A DNA stretch of 64,000 bases from Flammulina velutipes (lineage: Eukaryota > Basidiomycota > Agaricomycetes > Agaricales > Physalacriaceae): positions 4,154,001 through 4,218,000 of the forward strand of contig CM022368.1 of NCBI GenBank assembly GCA_011800155.1. Direction: 5' to 3'. Shown piece after piece: positions 45,868 through 58,231 of the stretch. The notes under the pieces were generated by a model that had not been told where the DNA came from, ran no database searches, and was given only the letters and a program-made list of their open reading frames with translations. Every line of letters starts with the position of its first letter. Position 1 is the first letter of the stretch. Made by a program: the position numbers and the translations under genes.

Positions 45868-48256
45868 CTATACAGTAACATTCTTGGTGTCGCTGGCATT
45901 CACGCTTCCGACGTCTGCATCTGCCTTGGCCTTTGCCAACTTCAAACGCGCGCGGAATTCATCGCCCCTATGGTCATGATAGACGTAGATAAACTTCTTG
46001 GAAAGCTCCCCATTTGCCAGTTGCACCACTTCCTCATAAATTTTGTAACCGTAGGCTCGGGGAAGCACATGCATCCACACCGCCCAGTAGCCGAAACAGA
46101 ATGCAAGAACACCTATACCGGTGACCTGCAATGGGCGTTCAATTATGGATTCTCCAGAAAATGAGAAAAACTACTGACCCATGGAACATAGTACGGGAAG
46201 GAGAAAGGTTCTGCACCTGCAGCGGGAGGAACCCATGGCATGACCAAGACAAAGATGTTCACTGCAATGGAGAACCACAGAGCAATATGCCACGCCACGA
46301 ACTCTGGGCGTGCGATCCCAGCTTTAGCGCGACGTCTTCGGATAAAGTAGACTCCAATGACGAGCGCTAGATCAAACAGTCGATTCGGGTAGGTCTGGAT
46401 GGACACAATAAGATTGAAAGCGTCACCGGCAGCTGTACTGCGGGGTGAACAAGGCGGAATAGATGAACAGAAGAAAGTACGCACGAGGCCCGATGATGAT
46501 AATCGTCGTAAGAATGAATTTCAGTAACATGGGTGCAGCCGGTGTACCAAACGGCTTGGTGCTAGAGAAAAATCGGCTGAAGGGGAATATTCCCTGGCGT
46601 GCCACCTCTCGGAATATGCGCGCTTGACCGATGGCAACTGATACCAAATTTCCGAATGCAGACAGGGCGACGAAGACTGGAAGCACCTTGGTGCCAGCAT
46701 AGTCGCCAAAGACTGCTGTGAAGAATCTACCAGCGAGCAGCTGACCAGATTCCTTAGCCACCTCTACGGGTATCGCAGCGATGTAGGCGACTAGAGGATG
46801 TTAGCATAGTGGATAGTATGGAGGAAGAGAACTGACTGTTAGCAAAAAAGTAGAGGAAGAACACCAAGCCTAGTGCGGTAGGACCTGCAGTCTTGACCGT
46901 GCGTATAGGATTGGCCATCTCGTTCGCAACATTATTCGCTGTATAAATGTAAACAAACAGTGGTGTTGTATAATGCACCACACTTACCATTATTCCATCC
47001 CGTATACGCAAAGATTACATTGATCATGGCACCAGCTAGAGCATTGCCGTTATTACTGATGAGAAAGTCAGATAGGTGCAACTTTGCATCGGCGAAATAC
47101 ACACTTTGTCCCCGCGAAACCATCTCTGAAATGACTCTTCGGGTTCTCCACTCTCGTTCCTCCACCAAGAACAACCCAGCCCGTAATCACAATGAAGACG
47201 AGCACTAGCACCTTGAACGCGCTGAAGACGTTGGAGACATACATGGCGATTCTGTTGTTGCCAACCACAACTAGCGAGAGTGTTAGGACCATCGAGACAT
47301 GAGGAAGACTATGGGCATACTGATGCAAGCAATGCCATAAGCAGCGATAGCAATTCCTCTCATCACCCAAGGTTCAGGATCCTCCTGTCCGTTGGCGTAA
47401 AGAATATATTCCGCGCATACTAAATGAAACCCGCCATCAGAAAGAGAAGCGATTTATGAGGCATAACGGCGAACCGATGGCGTTTGAACTAGTACAAGGT
47501 TAATGTTACGCAGCGTAACGAAACAATGAATAGCTCACCTGGCGAATCCGAGGATGATGGTGATGACGGCGAAAGAAACGGGGAAACTAAAAGGTCACGT
47601 TCATTGAGACAGGATGCCCTGGGAGACCGACTGGGAATGTACGCACAGGAATTTTGGGCGGTTGTATGCCTGTTCTAGATACGCGACGTCCGCTCCGGCA
47701 CGATTAGGGAACATGGCCAATAGCTCGGTATAGTATGAAAGGCCGGCTATGATTGAGGAGTAAGAAAGTATAGCAGTGCCGGACGAATCCTAGTACGCAC
47801 CAACACCGAGGAAGAATCCAATAACCCAGACTGCATTATATCATTAAGATGCTGAACACTAGAATGAGAGGCGCGCGCCACGTACAAATCATCGCGAGTC
47901 CAAAACTCCCAGTTTGTCGTAGGATCGTTCCAGGTGTAGCTATACAATGTCAATAGGCATCCTGGTGACATAAAAGGTATGGGAATGCTCACAAAATATA
48001 CCAGTCCCGATCATTTGAGAGAAATCTGTTTACATGTCAGACCAACAGATGCCACATACTAAAGATGAGACGCACTGAGAAACACCGCGGTCCACCATCC
48101 TACATCGACACCAATGGGACTGATATCCTCGATCGGCGCACCTCCCACGTTTTTATGCTCCTCGTCGAGGGAAAGACCATCGGCGGCAAGAACGACGTCC
48201 CCAAGGTCGCTAGTAGATTTGCTCTTGTCCTCCTCGTACGGGATAGACGACGACAT
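45868..48256 (-). CDS. APC/LAT-family amino-acid permease (methionine-permease MUP1-like)
   Basis: Plasma-membrane amino-acid importer by family. Fourteen minus-strand exons: 48256-48076, 48025-47993, 47939-47886, 47830-47801, 47746-47647, 47586-47539, 47488-47475, 47419-47321, 47270-47105, 47055-46988, 46938-46837, 46790-46485, 46432-46179, 46125-45868; 1713 nt, 570 residues. The soluble acidic N-terminus leads into TM1 with the substrate loop QMIGTGIFSTPG, the LAT signature. TM segments follow (FPVSFAVITIILGFA, VLVLVFIVITGWVVL, FAYTGWNNANNVANEM as the TM6 substrate region, LGLVFFLYFFAN, VLPVFVALSAFGNL). The C-terminus is cytoplasmic. One exon is only 14 nt. All splices canonical and in phase. 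Confidence 0.92.
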
Positions 48257-49180
48257 GGTCTCCAAGGAAGGTACAAAGAACCATAACACAGACCCAACGG
48301 CCTATATACAAGTCGCTAAAGCGTAATCCAGGCAACGAATAATGCAATTGGACGCTGATCGCGTCAAACCTCCCAACTTCTCGCAATTGATGTGGTTCAT
48401 GTGGAAGCATCATTTTCGAAGTAAACGAAGTCGGAGCAGAATACTTCCGTGGGGGACACGCCAAGTCGGCAAGGTGTCATTTTAGTGTGGCGTGTTTTCT
48501 TTTCAGAGCGTAGGTCGAAGCAGTGGAGAGAGTGTCAAAGTAGATGACCTGGTACCGAGCCAGACGAGGGACAACACAGCCAGACTAGTGCAAAGTGCAA
48601 TTTCGTCCAGAGAAGACGCCATCTCTATATCTCCAAACGGGGAGCCAAGAAAATGCGTTGAATGTGAAGACATGTGCAGGAACATGTTGAGCTACTCCAA
48701 CGAGAGACAATCCCGAGTAAAAGTCAAGGTCCGAGCCTGGAAAGCACACGCCAAGTGGCTAGACGATGGGTACTAGTGGGTGCTCACCGTTCCCTTCAGG
48801 AACCCGTTCCGCCTCGAGAGAGTCGACATGAGTGGCGATGCTAAAGGCGTCCTGGCTGAAACGTGGCAAATTACAACCCCGGCGAATGCCGACAATTGAC
48901 CGACACGCCACATAAGGCCACATACTGTGATATGCAACCCCTGCAGATCCCTAGCCCAAGTTATTACTGAGCGCTGCTTCGAAAGAAGTTTACTGCGGCC
49001 ACCGTTGGCTATCATACATACGTGCGTTGTACCACATTATCCCACAGATCTCGAATCGCCAGTTGTGCTAAATATAGATCCTCCCTTGTCGAGGCCTACA
49101 ATCCCTCAGGCTCCCATTGTACCTCTATTTACATCCTCATATAGTGTAGTAGATAGCAAAAAACATCGACGAACATGTCC
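48257..49180. other. Intergenic region
   Basis: About 920 bp, upstream of the permease gene and downstream of eIF2A. A 94-codon plus-strand frame at 48492-48776 lacks motifs. No RNA gene recognised. Confidence 0.5.
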
Positions 49181-51484
49181 TTATTCCGTCCCTCCAAGCG
49201 CCAAAAGTTCCTTACGGATCTCTGCCTCACCCTCCATTTTCTTCAACTGTGTCGCCTCCAACCGCTCCCCACGTTTCGCCTTGTCCTTCAGCTCGTCAAT
49301 TGCCTTGAGCTGTAGGGTTGCTTGTCAGTCGATGTACTAATACGAGGTAAGAGTGCACTAACCTTCTTGCTCAAGTTCCTAACCTTCTTCGCGACGGGAT
49401 CCAGTGCGCTGTCAAGACCTGGGGTGGCTGGTACGCTGGTGTCGATGACGATCTCCGGAGGGGGCCTCTTAGCCTCTCCGTTCGTCTCCCCACTCCCATT
49501 CCCATTCCCGCTACCATTCACATTCTTCTTAGAGGGCGGTCTCGACGTGTCCAACGACGGACGTCCACTAGTCTCCCCATCCTTCTTCTCACCCTCCTTC
49601 TTCGCGCCCTTATTCCTCTTCCTGCTCTTCTTGTCAGCGTCGGGACCAGGACTCGGACTATGGCTCGGTGGTGCACCGGGGACATGACGCTTCCCATTTT
49701 GCTGGTTCCCATTCCCGTTCCCTGGCCCATGGGGTCCAGGACTGCGGCTATAGCGCCCGTTGGGCGGCGTGGCAGTGCCGTTGGTGGGCATCCGGGGAGC
49801 ACCACCCTCGTCTTCGCGCTTGAATATCGCGGGTGTCGCCAGCCCACGGGCACCAGGAGGACGATATGCACCTGCCGCTTTTGGCGTAGCAGGTTTCGCG
49901 ACGCTCTGTGTGTTCAACACGGCTTCACTGGGGGAAGGACTTAGAGGTATGCCTTGCCCGAACTGAGCGACATGCTCAACCGGTGTTGGCCTCCATGACA
50001 CTTGGTAGAGTTCTTCCGTCGATTGTATATGAACGAGGGGACCAGAGCAGTGCCATATCTTGATGCCGTTATCGACACGTAGTCGAGGGGACAACGTCGC
50101 TGTAAGGAGGAAACGACCATCCGGTGACCACTCGCAGTACGATGTATTCGGAGCGTCAATCGTTGTAACCTTGGTTATTGTACGCCGATCGAAGACATCA
50201 ATCTTTCCAGCCAGATTACCGAAGCCAGCCAGTGCAATCAAGCGCCCTTGAGGGTTGAAGGAAATGAAGTTGACGGGGGCAGCGCCGAAATCGTGTAGTT
50301 TGCGAACGCGTTGATCAAAGATGACTGATTTGGCAGGCATGACTACGAAACGTTGAATTTACGCGAAGGAACGTGATGAAAGAGAGCACTTACAGCCGTA
50401 GACCACGCCAAACTCCTTTGAATTTGGGCTCCAGTTGAAATCATGGATAGGGCCTTCTTTGTCTAGAGTGACCCGGCAGTCAAAGTTGCCTGCGGAGCTC
50501 AGTAAATAGAGCATTGTCTCGCCGTAATAACTTTTATTCGAGTTGTCCACGTCAGTCTGCGTGAGGAGGAGGACCTGGGTCCCAAGCGTGTTCCATTTGA
50601 TCTGGGCACGATCCGCCTTGTAGAACGACTTTGCGCAAGTCGGGTGGCTGTTGAGGCTCAACAGACCGAATATTTTGATGCTGGCTGGAGCGCCCTAAAG
50701 GTCGATCGAGTCAGGATGAGAGTTAGATGAATCCGGGTTGACGCACCTTCTTTTCAGCGACGAACACTGCGATGGACGGGTTCAGTCCGGGGCTAAGGGT
50801 AACAGTGGTAGCCCCTTCGACCTTCAGCTTGTCAACTATTCCCTTTGACCACTCCGCTGGCCGAAACACCTGGATGTCGGCGCCGACCAGACGCACTGCG
50901 TGCGACTCTGATATCGTGTATTGCAGATCCCAGCCGTCCTGCGACTTTTGACTGAATGCAATGAGCTCCTCGCCGGTGGAGGTGGAGAAGACGCGTAGGT
51001 TTTTGTGGGGAGAGCCATCCTCCAGCTTGCTAGGGCGTTCCCATGTGGAGATATAGGTTCCTCGGGGGGAGAAATTGAGCTCGACGATGTTGGGGAGTTG
51101 CAATTCGCGGAGGAGATGGGCTCCTTCGGCCTGGAAGATTCGCACCCTATTGAAAGGATAAGTTTGCCATGGCAATCGATGAGTTACGGCGACGTACGCA
51201 GTGGGCAAGGCATAGGCATACAGACGGCCATCTGCGCTATATGTATATGATCTGACTGCGCCATCCGGGGACTCGAAACCTGGTAGTGGTTGGTAGTTGG
51301 GAGTGCCGCCGACGAGACCAAGAGATTTTTGTGCACGGACTGCGAAAGAAAGAAAACGGTCAGTTTTACGTTCTGCAATGATGAAGCAAGGCAAGAAATG
51401 CAGAGTCAACGTGTTCATCGACGGCTGAAATTTTGGAAATTCAAGACACTGACATGCGTACTGCTGTGTGATTGAGGATGCCAT
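49181..51484 (-). CDS. eIF2A: Eukaryotic translation initiation factor 2A (WD-repeat)
   Basis: Non-canonical initiation factor that can deliver initiator tRNA to the 40S subunit. Exons 51484-51454, 51339-51198, 51146-50747, 50694-50394, 50342-49363, 49309-49181; 1983 nt, 660 residues. The text starts MASSITQQYAFRAQKSLGLVGG. The beta-prop blades include VVYGFMPAKSVIFDQ, VNFISFNPQGRLIALAGFGNLAG, NTSYCEWSPDGRFLLTATLSPRLRVDNG and GIKIWHCSG, the eIF2A signature order. After blade 9 comes a long disordered Pro/Gly/Asn-rich and Lys-rich stretch (KKSRKRNKGAKKEGEKK), then a C-terminal helical tail (LKAIDELKDKAKRGERLEATQLKKMEGE). First-exon donor at 51453 chosen to give the QYAFRAQKS junction seen in the family. 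Confidence 0.94.
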
Positions 51485-52170
51485 TGCTAGCGTTGGAGGG
51501 TCTTGGGAGAATAGATCGAAGAAACAAATTAATGCTTCGTCGCTGTCGTCGCTTTCCTGGTCGGTGACGCCGTCGTGGTGGTCGAAAGCAAGATGGCGTC
51601 CCCGTGCAGGTTCCAACCTTAGGGTTAGTCCGGCTATCTCCGTTCAAAATAAATTTCATCCGCTGTCCCACCGCTTTGACTTCGGACTTTGGCGTTTAAT
51701 TATGCTCGACGACCCTCTAACGAGGGCTCTAACGTCTTTCGGACAACTACCGTTGCCACGTACTATGGCGGACTCATAAATAGCAGGGCCAACGCATTTT
51801 CAGAACAAGGCCTCTCAGGATTGACTGCTATGGACCTTGGTGTACCCCGTCGGTACCTAACTCTCTGAGCCGAACACCACATCACAGAACAAGAACGACC
51901 TTGTTTCCTCCTTTGGCTGTTGCTTGTCCCCCATTACTAGCAACGTTATAGCGCTCCCAAATGCGGAAATTGCTCTTGTTCTCTCGCTCTAGTTATGGTG
52001 CTTCTTGTCTACTTGTGCGGCTACAGTACTGAAACCAGAAAGCTGGGATGCATGATACGTAGGTGAAATATCAGGTTTACAGTTGGCTGACCGTGGCGAT
52101 CGCTTTTACACCTCCGTATAAATTGGCGGTTGTGTTTCGCGTTGAAACAACCTCTAGTTATCGCACTGGC
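51485..52170. other. Divergent intergenic region
   Basis: About 690 bp between divergent starts of eIF2A and a DUF6699-like gene. No supported gene. Confidence 0.5.
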
Positions 52171-52937
52171 ATGGCTGACGAACCGTATTGCATCAATCCG
52201 CAAGTCCTAGTCCGACAGACATACCAGGTACGTTTGCATCTCTTCCACGCCACAATCCCCACTAAACGTTTATCCCACAGAGCGCGACCCCACAATTTGT
52301 GGGCCCAACTTTACGGACGGAGAGTCGTATCCACTCCCATTCTCGCACGCCACAAAGTCCTACGCCGCAGTCTATTCTTGCTGGCACCCACCGTGCATCC
52401 GCACCTACACTAGCAGCTCCCCGACAGATATCACACAAACTTGAATACGTCCCTCGTTCCGCAAAATTCAGTGGCCAGCCGACCTACCCTCCAATGATGC
52501 TTACAGTGGGCGGCCTACCGGGCCCTTACCTGGAGGATTTATTGCGCAGAAAGATCACAATAGACGGGGGATGCGAGACGGCCTTCAGTACTGAATGGAG
52601 GCAATCAAAATGGACGCTTGATGTGAGTCCTCATTTTGTCCATCTCTCCGTTCTGACCACCCTGCAGTGGCCAGGTATTCCTCAAGTGACCAATGCCATT
52701 TTCTGTTTTGATGTCAACAACAATCCGGTCACGCTAGATAGTGTGGCGCGTGAGGTCTGCGCGCACATCGGGCAGCTACTTGCAAAGGCGAAGAAGGGCG
52801 ACAGGCGATACGTCCAGTCTCCAGACGTGTCCGACAAATGGAGTGTACAGAACCTACGATTCAAACACTTGCGCATCTTTGGGATGTATTACTATCGTAA
52901 CACCTGGGTACCTATATTAGCCATCCAACGCTCTTAG
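52171..52937 (+). CDS. DUF6699-like basidiomycete protein
   Basis: Exons 52171-52227, 52281-52622, 52668-52937; 669 nt, 222 residues. The N-terminal half is disordered and Ser/Pro/His-rich. The second half has the pattern I associate with DUF6699: a strand with a Trp (WRQSKWTLD), a WPGIPQVTNAIFCFD strand, then VTLDSVAREVCAHIGQLL as the V-T-x-x-D-V-x-x-x-I helix, and a short closing Trp strand (YYRNTWVPIL). Unknown function. Family assignment is from memory of the pattern. Confidence 0.6.
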
Positions 52938-53041
52938 ACTCAGAGGCTCTGCGAAGACCTGTAGAATACTGTATCTTCCCCTAATTCTTTCACTTATCGC
53001 AAAATATTTATTAATTTTCCCTAAAGTCGAATGTTTACGTC

Positions 53042-53959
53042 ATGGCCTGTGAAATTCCCTCACCGATGGACGGCGACGACCACCATCCCGCCGTCCTCGA
53101 GCGCGTTCCCGAAGACTTTGAAATCGAGGAGGACGATGAGCTCGTTAAAGTCGACTACCAGCGCCACGTCTGGCTATACACCCTCACCGTCCCGCTCACC
53201 ACCGTCCTTGCTTTCGCAGTGAGCACGGTACCCCTTTGGCTATCATCGTTCTCGACAGTGCGGATCGACGAAATTCTACTCCCAGCGGCACTCTGGTCGC
53301 TATCGTATACCCTTCAGAAGCACGTTGACAGGTTTTCCCTTTGGGACAGCGTATCAGCCGTTTTGCGCGCTGGAATCCATATCCTCCTTCTCCTGAGCGC
53401 GCCTTATCTCCTCCGTACAGCGCACTATGCGGACTATCCAAAGCCCTCCATGCACGACGAGGCATTTCTGTGGACGTGGTTGGTTGGATTATCGTGGGCG
53501 GCGGTGGAGGCGGTCGTGAGCATCCGAATGGCATATCACTCAATGGCACTGTATGCACCTCAGCCGCCTCAGCTGCCCATTGAAGTCGAAGAAGAGGAGG
53601 ACGTCGACGAGGAAGCGTCTATCATCAGTACGAATCTATCCCTCCTCAACACCCTTCACAAGCGCGACGAGCTGGAGGATGCGTTTGCTGGTGTTGCATT
53701 CATCGACATCCCATTCTTCGTCCTCGCTCTGCAGCGTATAGCGGCCGTCTTATTGTCCTTGGGGATGACTCTGCTTCTCAGCGCAACTTGGTATCCGCGC
53801 CTGACGTTGGGATACTCGTTGGGCATCACTCTCATATGTGTTACACTCCAGGCGATACTAGGGATGCTGCGTGCGCCGCAGGTCAGGGTATATGTTGGGA
53901 TGGTAGCAGGCGTCGGGGTATTCTTCGCTGGTTTGGGAATCTGGGGAGTCTTGGAATGA
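53042..53959 (+). CDS. Multi-pass membrane protein of unknown function
   Basis: Single-exon frame, 305 residues. An acidic N-terminus (EDFEIEEDDELVKVDY) precedes about six hydrophobic segments: WLYTLTVPLTTVLAFAV, ILLPAALWSLSYTL, AGIHILLLLSAPYLL, FLWTWLVGLSWAAVEAVV, IPFFVLALQRIAAVLLSLGMTLLL (possibly two), LGITLICVTLQAIL and the last near VYVGMVAGVGVFFAGLGIWG. An acidic loop (EVEEEEDVDEEAS) splits the protein in the middle. Family not recognised. Confidence 0.72.
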   Translation: MACEIPSPMDGDDHHPAVLERVPEDFEIEEDDELVKVDYQRHVWLYTLTVPLTTVLAFAVSTVPLWLSSFSTVRIDEILLPAALWSLSYTLQKHVDRFSLWDSVSAVLRAGIHILLLLSAPYLLRTAHYADYPKPSMHDEAFLWTWLVGLSWAAVEAVVSIRMAYHSMALYAPQPPQLPIEVEEEEDVDEEASIISTNLSLLNTLHKRDELEDAFAGVAFIDIPFFVLALQRIAAVLLSLGMTLLLSATWYPRLTLGYSLGITLICVTLQAILGMLRAPQVRVYVGMVAGVGVFFAGLGIWGVLE

Positions 53960-54778
53960 GAGGATGGGATGATCTATGTGTGCTACGCAAGTGTATTCTA
54001 TTTGCTGTGTTGTGTGTTTTCTATGAATGCTCATCCATTATTTGCACTTCGAGTCGTCGTCGTCGCTTAGTCGCCAACGGAAATTCTCAGGCTAGTACTC
54101 ACGGGTTCGGTGAATGTGACGCGCTATTGAGTTTCTTTGATTGAATGTTGAGCATGGGGACGAAGTGGTACGGATTTCTTACGTCTTGAGATCAGTATTT
54201 ATACTCATCCAGTGGACAGGCAGACAGGATCGCATCAGAACCGTGACCCGAAGGTATTCAAAAAACACGGTAGCAGTCTATTCACTATCTCCCTCTCTGG
54301 AATCCTCTCGGCCAAGTTCGGAAATACTAGATGAGGCGTCAAAGAATCCATTCCGGCTATACCGGTTGCTTCATTACATGGCCACCAAGGTATACAGCTT
54401 GTTGGATGTCTTTCAAAACCAGCCCAGAATAGTACGCCCTCCACTATTTTTATCCAGGTCGACGCGTAAACGGTACGTTTCAGATCTTCCTTCCCACAGA
54501 GGGATTGAACATCCTATATTACGCAGATCATATGTCGGCAGGTCCCTTCTCGACACGCAAGAGACGGCACACGCATCCAACAGACGGCATACACGCCACA
54601 CTGTTTTCGCTGACGCGTCGTCATTTACGCCATATCTGATAAGATGTACCATTGGAAACGCGTCCTTCGTCAAGTTGACTATGTGGTCTGACGGCACGCC
54701 CATAACACAGCGAGTATAAAGCCCCCACTTCATCTGATGTTGATTTGCACAATTTAGCATCCCACTTCTACAGTATCA
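53960..54778. other. Intergenic region upstream of monooxygenase copy 2
   Basis: About 820 bp. The plus-strand open frame 54141-54719 (192 codons) has no motif and low coding character, so it is not called. Confidence 0.5.
54715..54720 (+). promoter_or_regulatory. TATA box of monooxygenase copy 2
   Basis: TATAAA in gagtataaagcccc, 59-64 bp ahead of the ATG at 54779. Confidence 0.5.
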
Positions 54779-56822
54779 ATGGAACCTACTCAGAAACAAA
54801 CCTCTGTTCTCATCGTGCGTTCACGTGCGACCCACGACTCGATTCCGTACTAATCCCTCCTTAGGCCGGTGCTGGTATTACCGGTCTGGTCCTTGCTCTT
54901 TCCCTCGTCAGAAATGGTATCAGCGTTCGGATTGTCGACAAGAAGGAGCGCGGTTTCGTCGGTAGGCGTGGTCTTGGGCTTCATGTATGTATTCATGATC
55001 ACGACCTCCCAATTGAACTCCATCTCACCGGTCACCGTTCATAGGGCCGCTCTCTGGAGCTCTACAAGGTCTTGGGCGTCCTTCCAGAGATCCTTGCGCG
55101 CGCGGGACCGATGCCACAGCCGAAGCTGTACTCCCTTACCGATCCCTCCCAGTCAGGCAAGACCGTCCCTTTCTTTGGGGCGTACGAGGCTACGCCGTCC
55201 AAGCTCCATGTGAGCTTTATACATCCGCTTGGACTAACTGCAGGATTGACTTCGTTCTAGATCGACACTGTATGTCTGAGCCAGGACGTCCACGAATCCA
55301 TCGTCCGCGATATCCTCGCTGGTCTTGGCTGTACCGTCGAATTGAACACAGAGGTTGTTGGTTTCGAACAACACCAGGACGATGGATATGTCATCTCGCG
55401 CGTCAAAGGACCTGATGGGAAAATCGAAGAAGTCAAATCGAGTTGGCTCGTCGGGGCGGATGGGGCTCATAGCATTGTCCGTAAGCAGAGCGGATTGTCT
55501 TTCTTGGGGGAACATGCTCCTTGTGACCTTATGGTCAGTGCGGACGTGACGGTCAAGTGCGATTTGGACAGAGACGTGAGTTCTTATTAGCTTCCGAATG
55601 TGAACCTCAGACTGGTACTTATGTTGATCATTAGACCACGCATATTTGGGGTGAACCTGCGACAAAGGCGTTTATGATGCTTCCTCATGAAGACAGATCG
55701 TTGTCTGTGTGGACCGTCATGGCAATGGGGCCTCAATTAGACCTCCCTTCTATCGCTTCGAGCTTGGAGGTGCTCCAGAAAGAGTTTTGGGCTTTTACTG
55801 GAAGGACGGATGTGAAGTTCGAGAGTACTTCTTGGCTTATCAGATATAGGTAAGTCTGGGTTTGTTAGCCTCTGGATATCCGAGTCCTGACGTCGAACTT
55901 GGTAGGCCACATATGCGTATGGTGGATAAATTCCGTGCTGGCCGTGTGTTGGTAGCGGGAGATGCGGCTCATGTGCATAGCGCCACTGGTGGCCAGGTGA
56001 GTTTTTTTTTGCACTCTTAGATCGACGGAGTAGCTGATTCATTGATTGTTTATAGGGATTGAACACTGGCATTCAGGACGCTGTAAGAGGCCAGACATCA
56101 TTTACCTATTTTCGAATCTAACTTTACTGCAGATGAACCTCGGTTGGAAACTCGCTCTAGTCGAAAAAAATCTCGCTGGAGATGCCCTACTCGACTCATT
56201 CTCAGAAGAACGCCTTCCCGTAGTCGCGATGATGCTACAACTTACCTCTGCGCTGTACGACAAGACCATCAAGGCGCAGGCTGGGGACTTTGAAGGGCTA
56301 ACGCGTGAGTTCGCTTTACGCCAATTTGGGGTGAACTACAGGAAGAGTGGGATCACCGTGGACGAGACTGCGCAGAAGGATGGATCGGAGACTTATGATC
56401 CATATAGGTCTGGACATGATGAAGAGGCTCGAGCGGGGGACAGAGCACCTGATGTCGATGGACTTGTCGGTGGTGGACGAGAAGGGGTCGTCCAAGCGTA
56501 TGATCTTTTCGGGAACACGCGCCATACGGTTCTCGTTTTTGCCCCTTCGCTGGCCCACGCGGGTCCTGTACTGAAGTACGTCGAGTCGACGAAAGGGCTG
56601 TTTAAGGCTGTGGTCATCCTCCCTCAGTCGGTGGAAGTGTCGGAGAGCGGCGGCGCTAATGTGTTGAAAGATGCGACTGGATGGGCTTACAAGAATTATA
56701 GGGTTCAGGAAGGTGACACTGCCGTCGTCGTCGTACGACCGGACAGCTTCATCGGCGCTCGTATTGGAGGCGTAGACGGTCTCAAAGAGTATATCAAGGC
56801 TACTTACATTTTCACGGCTTAG
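54779..56822 (+). CDS. FAD-dependent monooxygenase (phenol hydroxylase/PHBH-type), copy 2
   Basis: Eight exons: 54779-54814, 54865-54984, 55045-55209, 55261-55575, 55635-55849, 55906-55996, 56056-56082, 56133-56822; 1659 nt, 552 residues. Motifs: AGAGITGLVLALSLVRNG (FAD GxGxxG, note first residue A rather than V), WLVGADGAHSIVRK (DG), VLVAGDAAHVHSATGGQ then GLNTGIQDA then MNLGWKL (GD motif). C-terminal thioredoxin-like tail ends FIGARIGGVDGLKEY. Exons 2, 5, 6 and 7 have exactly the lengths seen at 39.5 kb, and the 27-nt exon is the same unit. Intact. The partner differs: here an HNH-domain gene follows 63 bp downstream, while copy 1 is followed by a GST gene. Confidence 0.92.
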
Positions 56823-56885
56823 GGGTTTATCTATTCGGACCGGGTTGCCGGAGTTTAATCGAAATTTGCTTTATTCTTTTTGACC

Positions 56886-58231
56886 ATGTCCCACCACCAA
56901 CGTTCAATTAAAACTGCAGACTCTACTTGTGAAATTCTACAATGTGCGCCTACCGAATTCTGGGCGTATTATGAGGACTCTACGGCCACTGAAACTCTCG
57001 CCGACCATGTACTTCAAAATGTCATTCATCCGAACGCCTCAAATTTGCGCGCAGCGAATGATGAATACCGCCTCGACGAACTTCTGTCTGCTATGCTGGT
57101 GCACGCACCTCACCCTGGAGGTCAAAGATATGTGGCTGTCGCCCTTCACATCGCACAAGGAAAAGGGGTAGAAGTCCTCATCGGACTTGGCAAGGCATGG
57201 CTAGAAGACTTGCTCTTCCCTAGTCTGTCGTTTAGCTCTTTCATAAATTTCTCAATTGATCTCTGACAAATTAGTGATATCCGCGTCTCGTATAGAAGAG
57301 ACTGACGCGTTCAGAGGTAGCGGTAACTCTACCCCACTTGGCGATATCATGACACCCCAGGATATTGAAGTCGCACGCCAGAATGATCTCGGAAGAAAGG
57401 TCAGTACCTTTGGTCGATATGTGAGAACCCGCTTCGTTAATTGTTAACATCCATAAAGGTCTCTCTCAGGGAGAATCACCGGTGTGCAGTTACTGGAATA
57501 TTTGATAGATACTACAAGGATAAACTCGTCGAAGAGAAGAGATACGATGAAATTCCTCTTGGGGTGACCATGCGAGCACTGGCCGTAGCTCATATCATAC
57601 CTACCTCCTTCAACAACCTTCAATCCAACACAGGTCGTATGGGTCTTGAAAGCGTGGGTTGAAAGCCTTACCTTCCCTTTCACCTTTATCTCATCATACC
57701 TACCCAGGGAGAATCTCGGGCTTGGGATTTTCTCCAGTCATGGACACACATCAACCCAGAACTTTTAGGACCTATAATCAACTCGCCCGAAAATGCGATT
57801 TTCATGACTTGTGATGATCTATGCGGATTTTCAGCATTCGAGTTCTATTTCGACGAAGACGCGGTCAGTACTCACTGTGAGACGATCTGTAAACGAGACC
57901 GCTGACTTTTTACATTACATAGTTCCCAAACGTTCTCAACAAATACAAAGTTGTGATAACGAACCCAGCGGCTACTCTGCTCAGTGACGGCAAGCCTACA
58001 ACAGATGCTGAGTTTCCGACACATTCGGGTGTTGCACCGCCCAGCTCTGAATTACTTCGCATCCATGCGGCATTCGCGAAGGTTGTGCAGTTATCGGGTG
58101 CTGCTCTGTACTTCTTGAGTTTCGAATGGGATGTTGAAAAGAGCGTTGCTCAGCATATGCCTATGGACGAGGACATGGAGATGAATTTTGCTCGTCTTCT
58201 GAGCTGTAAGCTATCTATTATATCACATTAG
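56886..58231 (+). CDS. HNH-endonuclease-domain protein (HNH_2-like)
   Basis: Exons 56886-57222, 57275-57399, 57459-57653, 57708-57863, 57923-58231; 1122 nt, 373 residues. The core reads LRENHRCAVTGIFDRYY (first Cys/His of the HNH fold) then AHIIPTSFNN (His-Ile-Ile-Pro, the His-metal site), WDFLQSWTHINPELLGPIINSPENAIFMT and FSAFEFYF, as in fungal HNH_2 proteins. The second Cys pair of classical HNH is absent, as is usual in this group. The N-terminal 150 residues are a helical part unique to the fungal family. The first-intron donor is placed so that the upstream and downstream frames join. Widespread in mushrooms, role unknown; nuclease activity is inferred, not shown. Confidence 0.8.

Noticed and set aside
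54141..54719. A 192-codon plus-strand frame.
   Set aside because: No motif, no plausible intron structure, and it overlaps the presumed promoter of monooxygenase copy 2.
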